From Hyphomicrobiales bacterium (lineage in GTDB: Bacteria > Pseudomonadota > Alphaproteobacteria > Rhizobiales > Beijerinckiaceae), in the NCBI GenBank assembly GCA_028290595.1, contig JAQGJO010000173.1, forward strand, positions 1 to 5,756: a stretch of DNA of 5,756 nt, read 5' to 3'. Numbering within the stretch: the stretch's first letter is position 1; the number at the start of each line of letters is the position of its first letter. The position numbers were made by a program, and so were the translations under genes. The notes beneath the pieces are model-generated. The model made no database searches, was not told the origin of the DNA, and saw only the letters and a program-made list of their open reading frames with translations. Positions 1-5,756 of this stretch are shown piece by piece.

Positions 1-71
1 GCGACTTCATGAGCCTATTGTGTCCTTGACCGGTCTGGTGTTTGCATCCCGAAGGAGACTTTCCACCCATC

Positions 72-76
72 AGGAG
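72..76 (+). promoter_or_regulatory. Shine-Dalgarno site for the amidase gene (AGGAG)
   Basis: AGGAG lies 7 nt before the TTG at 84, which is a good distance. It is the main reason for choosing this rare start codon over the in-frame TTG at 42, which has no purine-rich stretch before it. A second purine-rich stretch (GAAGGAG, 51-57) is not followed by an in-frame start at a suitable distance. Confidence 0.6.
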
Positions 77-83
77 CAGACAC

Positions 84-1448
84 TTGGCGACCGGCAATGA
101 ACTTCGTCCCTATATCTCCCATCGTGCCGACCTGGCCTCGGGCGCTACATCGCCCAGAAAGTTTCTGGAAGGCTGCATCGAGCGGATCGAGGCGCGTGAG
201 GGGCAGGTTCAGGCGTTTGTCGCCATGGACATCGAACGCGCCCGCAAGCTGGCCGATGCGTCGGGCGAGCGCTGGCGCGCCGGCAAGGCGCTGTCGCCCT
301 ACGACGGCATGCCCATCGGCGTGAAAGACATCATCGAAACCGAGGACTTTCCGACAGAAATGGGCTCGCCGCTGTTCGTCGGCTGGCGCAGCGGGCGTGA
401 TGCCGCCGTCGTCAAGGCCCTGCGCGCGGCAGGCGCCGTCATCGTCGGCAAAACCGTGACGACTGAATTTGCCGCGGCGCATCCGGGCAAGACCCACAAC
501 CCCTGGGATCTGCAGCGCACCCCCGGCGGCTCAAGCAGCGGATCGGCCGCGGCGGTGGCGGCGGGCTTTCTGCCGGCCGCGCTCGGCACGCAGGTCGTGG
601 GGTCTATCCTGCGTCCTTCGAGCTTCTGCGGTGTCTTCGGCTACAAGCCTTCGCTCGGCGGCATCAACCGCGGTGGCAGCCATGATTTTCTCAGCCAGAG
701 CTGCACCGGCGTATTGGCTGCGTCGCTTGAGGATGCCTGGGTGCTGGCGCGTGATCTCTCCGGCCGCGCCGGCGGCGACCCCGGTTTTCCCGGCATAGCC
801 GGGCCGGAAACCGTCCCTGCCCCGAAAGCGCCTGCAGCCGTCGTCGTGCTCGAAACGCCCGGCTGGAGCGAAGCGTCTGAGGCCGCGCGCCAGACGCTTG
901 CCGACGGACGCGACCGGCTCAAAGCCGCCGGCGTCAAGATTCTCGACCGCAAAACCAGCAGCCTGGTCGAGGAGGTCGAGACGGCCCTTCAGGCGTGTTT
1001 CGTTCTCACGCGCCGCATCAACGCCTTCGAAGGCCGCTGGCCTTACAACGTCTATCACGACATGGATGCGAGCAAGCTCAGCCCGTCGGCGGCAGAGCGG
1101 ATCGTCCAGGCCTTCGAGCTGACGCCTGACGACTACCGGCGCGATCTCGCCCAGCGCGACCAGGTTCGCGCCACCTACGCAAAACTCGCCGGCATTGCCG
1201 ACTGCTGCATCATGCTGCCCGCGACGGGCCCGGCGCCCCTGGGACTGGAAAGCACTGGCAACAGCGCTTTCGTGGTGGCGGGCTCCATGCTCGGCGTCCC
1301 GGGCTGGAACCTGCCGGTGTTTGCGATCGAAGGGCTTCCGCTCGGCCTGCAGGTTCTGGGCTTCCTCAATCAGGATGCCGAACTCGCCGCGCGAGCCGGC
1401 GGCATTTACGCAACGCTCGGCAAGGCTGAATTGACGATGGTCGGCTGA
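84..1448 (+). CDS. Amidase signature (AS) family amidohydrolase
   Basis: Probable cytoplasmic serine hydrolase that cleaves a carboxamide bond; the substrate cannot be told from sequence. From the TTG at 84 it has 454 residues. The Ser-cisSer-Lys triad is visible: Lys81 in IGVKDIIE, Ser150 as the first serine of PGGSSSGS, and nucleophile Ser174 in GTQVVGSILRP. The glycine-rich core continues into FCGVFGYKPS, as in the family. The 24-residue spacing of the two serines equals that recalled for FAAH. The block before the nucleophile reads VVG, where TGG or TAG is usual. I chose TTG 84 because AGGAG at 72-76 lies 7 nt upstream and the resulting N-terminus suits the family. An in-frame TTG at 42 would add 14 residues but has no ribosome site. 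It is too short and divergent to call GatA. The gene faces the minus-strand operon and no functional link to it is apparent. Family call very sure, start moderately sure. Confidence 0.93.
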   Translation: MATGNELRPYISHRADLASGATSPRKFLEGCIERIEAREGQVQAFVAMDIERARKLADASGERWRAGKALSPYDGMPIGVKDIIETEDFPTEMGSPLFVGWRSGRDAAVVKALRAAGAVIVGKTVTTEFAAAHPGKTHNPWDLQRTPGGSSSGSAAAVAAGFLPAALGTQVVGSILRPSSFCGVFGYKPSLGGINRGGSHDFLSQSCTGVLAASLEDAWVLARDLSGRAGGDPGFPGIAGPETVPAPKAPAAVVVLETPGWSEASEAARQTLADGRDRLKAAGVKILDRKTSSLVEEVETALQACFVLTRRINAFEGRWPYNVYHDMDASKLSPSAAERIVQAFELTPDDYRRDLAQRDQVRATYAKLAGIADCCIMLPATGPAPLGLESTGNSAFVVAGSMLGVPGWNLPVFAIEGLPLGLQVLGFLNQDAELAARAGGIYATLGKAELTMVG

Positions 1449-1459
1449 CACGTCGCATC

Positions 1460-1496
1460 GAAGCTGGCGTTGATCTAAAGCGCCAACGCCAGCTTC
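1460..1496. terminator. Perfect 13-bp inverted repeat at the convergent gene junction, candidate bidirectional terminator
   Basis: GAAGCTGGCGTTG at 1460-1472 is repeated as its exact reverse complement at 1484-1496, with an 11-nt loop (1473-1483). The hairpin can form in transcripts of either strand and lies between the amidase stop (1446-1448) and the end of the MBL gene. The MBL stop codon (1475-1477) is in the loop, and the codons for its last residues, around KLAL, form the right arm. No run of T follows the stem on either strand, so it is not a textbook intrinsic terminator. It may instead block 3' exonucleases or work with Rho. The repeat is seen directly; the role is inferred. Confidence 0.5.
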
Positions 1497-2275
1497 ATCC
1501 CATCCCAAGCCGGCTCAACATTCGGCGGCAGTTCCGACTTCAGTTTCTCGTAATCGAGATCGGTGTGAAGATTGGTCAGCACGGCGCGCTTCGGTTTCAT
1601 CCGTGCAACCCATTCCAGTGCTTCCGCGAGGCTGAAGTGGCTGGGATGCCTGCGGTGTTGCAAGGCGTCGATGATCCACAGATCGAGGCCGGCGAGATAG
1701 TCCTGGCTGACGGCGGGGATATCGACGACGTCGGGCGTATAGGCCACGGCGCCGAAACGAAAGCCCAGCGCGTCGATGTCGCCGTGCCGCAACCGGAAGG
1801 GCATGGCCTCGATCGGGCCGCCGGCGCCATCGATGACGCAAGCCCGGCCGTCTTCGATGTGCCGATGGTCCAGCAACGGCGGATACTGACTGCCCGGCGG
1901 CGTCGCGAAAATATAGTCGAAGCGCAGCAGCACGGTTTCCGCAGTAGGCGTGTCCATGTGAATGTCGATCCGCCGCCGCATCTTGATGATCAGCGGCCGC
2001 ACATCGTCGATGCCGTGAATATGGTCGGCATGGGCATGGGTGACGAGCACGCCGTCGAGATGCTGCACATCGGCGTCAAGCAGCTGCGTCCGCAGATCGG
2101 GCGATGTATCGACAAGCGCTGTTGTCGTGCCCTCGGGTCCGCTGCGTTCGACCAGAATGGAACAGCGCTTGCGGCGGTTGCGCGGATTGGCCGGATCGCA
2201 ATTGCCCCAGCCGACGCCGACCCGCGGCACGCCGCCCGACGAGCCGCAGCCCATGATCGTGATCTGACCGTTCAT
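1475..2275 (-). CDS. PhnP-like metallo-beta-lactamase-fold hydrolase
   Basis: A 266-residue cytoplasmic metal-dependent hydrolase, probably a phosphodiesterase; substrate unknown. The N-terminal strand and loop read ITIMGCGSSGGVPRVG. The metal motif is THAHADH (His80, His82, Asp84, His85), followed by His164 in RLRHGD and Asp182 in AYTPDVVDIP. His213 in PSHFSL falls where E. coli PhnP has its NHCDL histidine. The C-terminal EPAWDGMKL resembles FDGMEI of PhnP. PhnP hydrolyses 5-phosphoribosyl 1,2-cyclic phosphate in phosphonate breakdown, but no phn gene is seen here. Two differences from PhnP as I recall it: the structural-zinc cysteine cluster is reduced to Cys26, and the last ligand segment reads TNLHTD rather than THISH. 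The start ATG overlaps the tatD stop (ATGA, 2272-2275), and an AGG at 2285-2287 lies 9 nt upstream, so it is last in the operon and probably coupled to tatD. Fold certain; the name phnP is not justified. Confidence 0.93.
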   Translation of the reverse strand: MNGQITIMGCGSSGGVPRVGVGWGNCDPANPRNRRKRCSILVERSGPEGTTTALVDTSPDLRTQLLDADVQHLDGVLVTHAHADHIHGIDDVRPLIIKMRRRIDIHMDTPTAETVLLRFDYIFATPPGSQYPPLLDHRHIEDGRACVIDGAGGPIEAMPFRLRHGDIDALGFRFGAVAYTPDVVDIPAVSQDYLAGLDLWIIDALQHRRHPSHFSLAEALEWVARMKPKRAVLTNLHTDLDYEKLKSELPPNVEPAWDGMKLALAL

Positions 2276-3072
2276 GCCGCAGTGCCTGTTGCTGCGAGTG
2301 GCGGCATCTTCGAAAAAAGCCGCAGCACATTGGCGGTCGTCTGATTGGCGATCTCGTCGAAGGACACGCCTTTGACCTCGGCTAGAACTTTCGCTGTGTC
2401 GGCGACCCAGGCCGGCTGGTTGCGTTTGCCGCGATGCGGCACCGGCGCAAGATACGGCGAGTCAGTCTCCACCAGCAGCCGGTCCATGGGAACATCCCTC
2501 GCGATCCCACGCAATTCGGTCGAATTCTTGAACGTCAGCACGCCGGAGAAGGAAACATAGAGTCCCAGTTCGAGCCCGGTCTCGGCCAGCGCGCGCGACG
2601 AGGTGAAACAATGCAGCAGGGCCTTGAAAGCGCCCTTCCCCATTTCATCGCGTAGGATCGCCGCCACATCGGCGTCGGCGTCCCGCGCATGGATCACCAG
2701 CGGCAGGCCGGTGCGCCGCGCCGCATCGATATGGGTGCGGAACACGGCGGCCGCCACGTCGCGTGGGCTCTCGTCGTAATGATAGTCGAGCCCCGCCTCG
2801 CCGATGGCGACGCATTTGGGATGGCCGGCGAGCGCGACAAGCTGTTCGACCGTCGTGCCCGGCTCTTCATGGGCGCGATGCGGATGCGTGCCGACCGAGA
2901 ACCAGACATTGTCGAAGCGTTCGGCGATCGAGCGGTAGACATCGTGGCGGGCAATCGACGTGGCGATCGTGATCATCCGCCCGACGCCGGCTTCGCGCGC
3001 GCGCGCGATCGCGCCTGGCATATCCTCGGCGAAGTCGGGAAAGTCGAGATGGCAATGACTGTCGATCAGCAC
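2272..3072 (-). CDS. tatD: TatD-family metal-dependent DNase/hydrolase
   Basis: A 266-residue TIM-barrel metalloenzyme of the amidohydrolase superfamily; family members are nucleases, including the 3'-5' exonuclease TatD of E. coli. Metal ligands are visible in order: His6 and His8 in DSHCHLDF, Glu92 in IGEAGLDY, His128 in VIHARDA, His154 in LLHCFTS and Asp204 in ETDSPYLAP, which is a complete set. I set the start at the GTG at 3072 because family proteins begin just before this DSHxH block and the length then fits. The in-frame upstream ATG at 3180 would add 36 arginine-rich residues that only read across the end of metG. The GTG comes 4 nt after the metG stop. No strong ribosome site is near (GGAGG at 3097-3101 is 24 nt away), so re-initiation after metG is likely. 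It overlaps the next gene by ATGA. The name marks the family; it could be a paralogue such as YcfH, the relative encoded next to holB in E. coli. Confidence 0.95.
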   Translation of the reverse strand: MLIDSHCHLDFPDFAEDMPGAIARAREAGVGRMITIATSIARHDVYRSIAERFDNVWFSVGTHPHRAHEEPGTTVEQLVALAGHPKCVAIGEAGLDYHYDESPRDVAAAVFRTHIDAARRTGLPLVIHARDADADVAAILRDEMGKGAFKALLHCFTSSRALAETGLELGLYVSFSGVLTFKNSTELRGIARDVPMDRLLVETDSPYLAPVPHRGKRNQPAWVADTAKVLAEVKGVSFDEIANQTTANVLRLFSKMPPLAATGTAA

Positions 3073-3076
3073 AGTG

Positions 3077-4639
3077 TCACGCGGGCCGCTCGCCCGCCTC
3101 CGGTTCAACGTAACGTGGAAAGATAGGCGTCGGCGCCGGCAATGCCAGCCCGCCGGCAAGCGCAGATGTCGCAGCCGCATGTTTCGTCAAACGCTGATCT
3201 GCGGCAACGCCGAGCATATCGAGCAATTTCGCAGCCGCCGTGGGAATCACCGGCTGCACGACAATGGCGATATTGCGCAGCACTTCGGCCGTCACCCACA
3301 GGATCGTGCCCATGCGCGCTGGATCGTCCTTGCGCCGCGCCCAAGGCTCTTCGCCAGCAAAATAGCGATTGGCCTCGGCGACCACACGCCATGCTTCCGC
3401 CAGCGCCGTATGAATGGCGAATTCGGCCATCGCCTCGCGCGTTTTCGACGCCAACGCATAGGCCTGCGCCAGGATCGCCTGATCGGCCTCGCTCAATGCG
3501 CCGGGCGCCGGTGCCTTGCCGTCGCAATTCTTCGCGATCATCGACAGCGAGCGCTGCGCCAGATTGCCGAGATCATTGGCGAGGTCGGCATTGATGCGGT
3601 TGACCAGCGCTTCATGCGAATAATTGCCGTCCTGTCCGAACGGCACTTCGCGCAGGAAGAAATAGCGGATCTGGTCGACACCGTAATGATCGGCCATGGT
3701 GATCGGATCGACGACGTTGCCGACCGACTTCGACATCTTCTCGCCGCGGCTGAACAGGAAGCCGTGCACAACGATCTGCTTCGGCAGCGCAATCTCCGCC
3801 GACATCAGAAACGCCGGCCAGTAGATGGCGTGAAACCGCGTGATGTCCTTGCCGATGACATGCACGTTCGCCGGCCAATAGCGCCAGTCCGGCGCGCTGG
3901 TATCGGGATAGCCGCAGGCGGTGAGATAGTTTGTCAGCGCATCGACCCAAACATACATGACATGCTTGTCATTGCCCGGCACCGGCACGCCCCAGTTGAA
4001 CGTCGTGCGGCTGATCGACAGGTCGTTCAGCCCGCGCTTCACGAAGGCGACGATCTCGTTGCGGTATTTATCCGGCACGATGAAATCCGGCTGCGCCTCG
4101 TAATGCGCGAGCAGACGATCGGCATAGTTCGACAGGCGGAAGAAATAGCTTTCTTCCTCCACCCACTCGACCGGCGTGCCGTTGGGCGAGAATTTGTTAC
4201 CGTCCGACGACGAGGTGATTTCGCCCTCGTCGAAATAGGCTTCCTCGCGCACCGAATACCAGCCGGCATATTTCGACAGATAGATGTCGCCCTTCTTCTC
4301 CATTGCGGCCCAGATGGCGCGCGAGGCGGCGTAGTGGCGCGGCTCGGTGGTGCGGATCACATGGTCGGCGCGCGCGTTGAGCAGCGTGCCCATGCGGTCG
4401 AATTCAGCGGCCGTGCGGTCGGCAAGCTGCTGCGGCGCGATGCCTTCGCGCCCTGCCGTCTGCTGCATCTTCTGGCCATGTTCGTCCATGCCGGTGATGA
4501 AGAACACGTCCTCATCCTCGATCCGCTTGAACCGCGCGATAGCATCGGTGGCGATGCGTTCGTAGGCGTGGCCGATATGCGGTTTTCCGTTGGCATAGGG
4601 AATAGCAGTCGTAATGCAGAACGTTGGCTTGCTCGCCAT
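3077..4639 (-). CDS. metG: Methionine--tRNA ligase
   Basis: Class I aminoacyl-tRNA synthetase that uses ATP to attach methionine to initiator and elongator tRNA-Met in the cytoplasm. It has 520 residues. The N-terminal Rossmann domain carries the HIGH motif at 21-24 (PHIGHAYE) after TTAIPYANG. Residues 120-170 are the connective peptide, with the typical [11 protein letters not shown] and EESYFFRLS blocks but no zinc-knuckle cysteines. The KMSKS loop is at 301-305 ([14 protein letters not shown]), and an anticodon-binding helical domain follows to about residue 485. It lacks the C-terminal tRNA-binding/dimerisation domain of E. coli MetG, which fits the short zinc-less form common in Alphaproteobacteria. 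I chose ATG 4639 for the CAGGGA (4645-4650) 5 nt upstream and a natural MASKPTF N-terminus. ATG 4657, which overlaps the holB stop as ATGA, would add 6 residues. It lies 14 nt after holB and 4 nt before tatD. Confidence 0.97.
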   Translation of the reverse strand: MASKPTFCITTAIPYANGKPHIGHAYERIATDAIARFKRIEDEDVFFITGMDEHGQKMQQTAGREGIAPQQLADRTAAEFDRMGTLLNARADHVIRTTEPRHYAASRAIWAAMEKKGDIYLSKYAGWYSVREEAYFDEGEITSSSDGNKFSPNGTPVEWVEEESYFFRLSNYADRLLAHYEAQPDFIVPDKYRNEIVAFVKRGLNDLSISRTTFNWGVPVPGNDKHVMYVWVDALTNYLTACGYPDTSAPDWRYWPANVHVIGKDITRFHAIYWPAFLMSAEIALPKQIVVHGFLFSRGEKMSKSVGNVVDPITMADHYGVDQIRYFFLREVPFGQDGNYSHEALVNRINADLANDLGNLAQRSLSMIAKNCDGKAPAPGALSEADQAILAQAYALASKTREAMAEFAIHTALAEAWRVVAEANRYFAGEEPWARRKDDPARMGTILWVTAEVLRNIAIVVQPVIPTAAAKLLDMLGVAADQRLTKHAAATSALAGGLALPAPTPIFPRYVEPEAGERPA

Positions 4640-4644
4640 AACAA

Positions 4645-4650
4645 TCCCTG
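4645..4650 (-). promoter_or_regulatory. Shine-Dalgarno site for metG (CAGGGA)
   Basis: On the minus strand CAGGGA lies 5 nt before the ATG at 4639. It favours that start over the ATG at 4657, which overlaps the holB stop. The site sits between the two candidate starts, so it cannot serve the upstream one. Confidence 0.5.
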
Positions 4651-4653
4651 GAG

Positions 4654-5754
4654 TCATCGCTGCGCGGTCGCTACCGCCGCAGACAGATCTGTAAAGACGT
4701 TCAAGATGAAAGCCCGGCGGTCGAGGTTGAGCGCCAGCGTCTCGCGCGCCGAAAGCGCGATCTTGTCCCATACCTCCGCCATAGGCGCAAGACGACGCGC
4801 GGTACCCGGATTGCCTGCCTGGGCCCGGACATTGCCGTCGATCCAGTCGAAAATCGTCGAAATCATCGCCTCGAACTCTTCCGTCGCCTCGCGGCCGGTC
4901 AGCCGGTCGGCGAATTGATGCACTTTGCGCCAGTCGACCGACGGAAGCTGCGCCAGCAGACCATCGACGGTCTGGATCAATTGCAGGCTGTCGCCGCCCA
5001 GAAGGCGCAGGGCGTCGCGTACCGAGCCGCCGGCGCGCCGCGCTGCATCGTCGAGCAGGCGCGGCTCGAAGCCGTTCCAGGGCTCGCCCAGGGCGCGGAT
5101 CGTCTCGACGATCGTGGCCGGCGCCAGCTCGCCCAGAATGAGCTTACGGGCGCGCGAGCGGATGGTCGGCAGCACCTGCGAGGGGCGATGCGCGACGATG
5201 AGGAACAGCGAGCGCGGCGGCGGCTCCTCGATCAGCTTCAGCAGCGCGTTGGCGCTCGATCCATTGAGGTCCTCGGCACTGTCGACGATGGCGACCCGCC
5301 AGCCGCCCTCCCCCGACGCGTGATGAAACATCTCGATGGCGCGGCGCGCATCGTCGACGCGGATGTCGGTAAAATGTTTCTTGCCCTTCGGGTCCCAGCT
5401 CCGCCGCAGCGACACCACGTCATTGTGCGACTGGGCGAGTATGCGCCGCGCGGCCGGATGCTCGGGATCGACCGTGAGGTCCTGGGCGTTGGCGACCGGC
5501 GGCGATTGCGGATCGCCATGGGCCAGCACGAAGCGGGCGAAGCGCCAGGCCAGAGTCGCTTTGCCGATGCCCTCCTTGCCGCCGATGATCCAGGCCTGCG
5601 GCAGCTTGCCGGAACGATAGGCCTCAAGCAGTTCCTGCTCTGCGGCTTCATGGCCGAAAAACGCAAACATCTCGCGCGGATGCGGCGCGCCCTTGAAGCG
5701 ATCGCTGTCGGGAATGGCCTCGCCATCCGATCTTGCCATGGGGCGGCGGCTCAT
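4654..5754 (-). CDS. holB: DNA polymerase III subunit delta-prime (clamp loader)
   Basis: Delta-prime is the stator of the clamp-loader complex, which places the beta sliding clamp on primed DNA. The 366-residue protein shows AAA+ features: a Walker A-like GGKEGIGKA (about 58-66), a Walker B-position IVDSAEDLN (156-164), the conserved [12 protein letters not shown] (169-180) and the sensor region [10 protein letters not shown] (196-205). The family SRC motif reads Ser200-Arg201-Ala202; the arginine finger is kept but the cysteine is replaced. No zinc-ligand cysteines occur in the segment after Walker A (about 80-110), unlike E. coli delta-prime; as I recall, this is common in alphaproteobacteria. 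A helical lid and C-terminal domain follow (about 210-366). The N-terminal 30 residues precede the conserved FGHEAAEQ. The ATG at 5754 is two bases from the window edge, so its ribosome site is unseen; ATG 5739 is an in-frame alternative. It is the first visible gene of the operon. Confidence 0.93.
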   Translation of the reverse strand: MSRRPMARSDGEAIPDSDRFKGAPHPREMFAFFGHEAAEQELLEAYRSGKLPQAWIIGGKEGIGKATLAWRFARFVLAHGDPQSPPVANAQDLTVDPEHPAARRILAQSHNDVVSLRRSWDPKGKKHFTDIRVDDARRAIEMFHHASGEGGWRVAIVDSAEDLNGSSANALLKLIEEPPPRSLFLIVAHRPSQVLPTIRSRARKLILGELAPATIVETIRALGEPWNGFEPRLLDDAARRAGGSVRDALRLLGGDSLQLIQTVDGLLAQLPSVDWRKVHQFADRLTGREATEEFEAMISTIFDWIDGNVRAQAGNPGTARRLAPMAEVWDKIALSARETLALNLDRRAFILNVFTDLSAAVATAQR

Positions 5755-5756
5755 GT

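Noticed and set aside
26..55. A possible sigma-70 promoter before the amidase, with TTGACC at 26-31 as a -35 box
   Set aside because: No AT-rich -10 hexamer is found at 16-18 bp. One hexamer alone in GC-rich DNA is not enough evidence.
2..100. Open frame on the plus strand running from the left edge to a TGA at 98-100, possibly the end of an upstream gene
   Set aside because: It has only about 32 codons with no recognisable sequence, and it would overlap the amidase start. Another frame stops at 10-12, so the upstream gene's end cannot be decided.
531..1508. A 325-codon minus-strand open frame opposite the amidase
   Set aside because: It has no recognisable motif, it crosses both the end of the MBL gene and the hairpin, and the amidase frame on the other strand has a full catalytic triad.
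1565..2344. A 259-codon plus-strand open frame opposite the MBL gene
   Set aside because: It has no recognisable domain and is the complement of a gene with an intact metal-binding motif.
2994..3007. A seven-unit CG dinucleotide run inside tatD
   Set aside because: It is explained by Ala/Arg-rich coding (ARAREAG) with high-GC codons. It is too short to call a repeat locus or a Z-DNA element with any confidence.
3073..3180. A 36-residue N-terminal extension of TatD from the ATG at 3180
   Set aside because: It is arginine-rich, lies wholly over the end of metG and precedes the point where TatD proteins start. The GTG at 3072 gives the usual length.
4640..4771. A 44-residue extension of MetG from the ATG at 4771
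   Set aside because: It overlaps the coding end of holB, is unlike MetG N-termini, and better starts exist at 4639 and 4657.
3074..4918. A 614-codon open frame on the plus strand opposite metG and the end of holB
   Set aside because: It is longer than metG but reads as an arginine- and histidine-rich, low-similarity protein with no recognisable domain. Long antisense open frames are expected opposite GC-rich genes, and metG and holB have clear motifs.

Overview
This 5.76 kb window looks like ordinary chromosomal DNA from an alphaproteobacterium, most likely of the order Hyphomicrobiales (Bradyrhizobium/Rhodopseudomonas-like). The reasons are the high GC content with strong G/C preference at third codon positions, the protein styles (a zinc-less short MetG, a delta-prime subunit without zinc-ligand cysteines, a bradyrhizobial-style amidase), and the gene order. 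This placement rests on recalled family resemblance, not on a search.

Layout: one plus-strand gene (84-1448) encodes an amidase-signature hydrolase. It converges on a tightly packed minus-strand operon that occupies the rest of the window. In transcription order, from right to left, the operon is holB (DNA polymerase III delta-prime, 5754-4654), metG (methionyl-tRNA synthetase, 4639-3077), tatD (TatD-family metal-dependent nuclease, 3072-2272) and a PhnP-like metallo-beta-lactamase-fold hydrolase (2275-1475). The gaps are 14 nt and 4 nt, followed by a 4-nt ATGA overlap, so the four genes are probably co-transcribed and partly translationally coupled. The operon promoter lies outside the window. 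The order resembles the tmk-holB-tatD cluster of E. coli and the metS-tatD (yabD) pair of Bacillus, so tmk is the expected next gene to the right.

The convergent junction (1449-1474) holds a perfect 13-bp inverted repeat (1460-1472 / 1484-1496). The stop codon of the MBL gene sits in its loop and that gene's last codons form one arm. It is the clearest non-coding structure here and a candidate two-way transcript end, although neither side has a T-tract.

The genes serve core functions: clamp loading for replication, charging of methionine tRNA, nucleic-acid processing or repair, and a phosphodiesterase-like hydrolase of unknown substrate. I found no mobile element, CRISPR array, RNA gene, phage gene or toxin-antitoxin pair, and no evidence of a new multi-gene system. 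The most open question is the substrate of the PhnP-like enzyme, whose metal-site motifs differ from those of E. coli PhnP. There is no gene-free stretch longer than about 85 bases.
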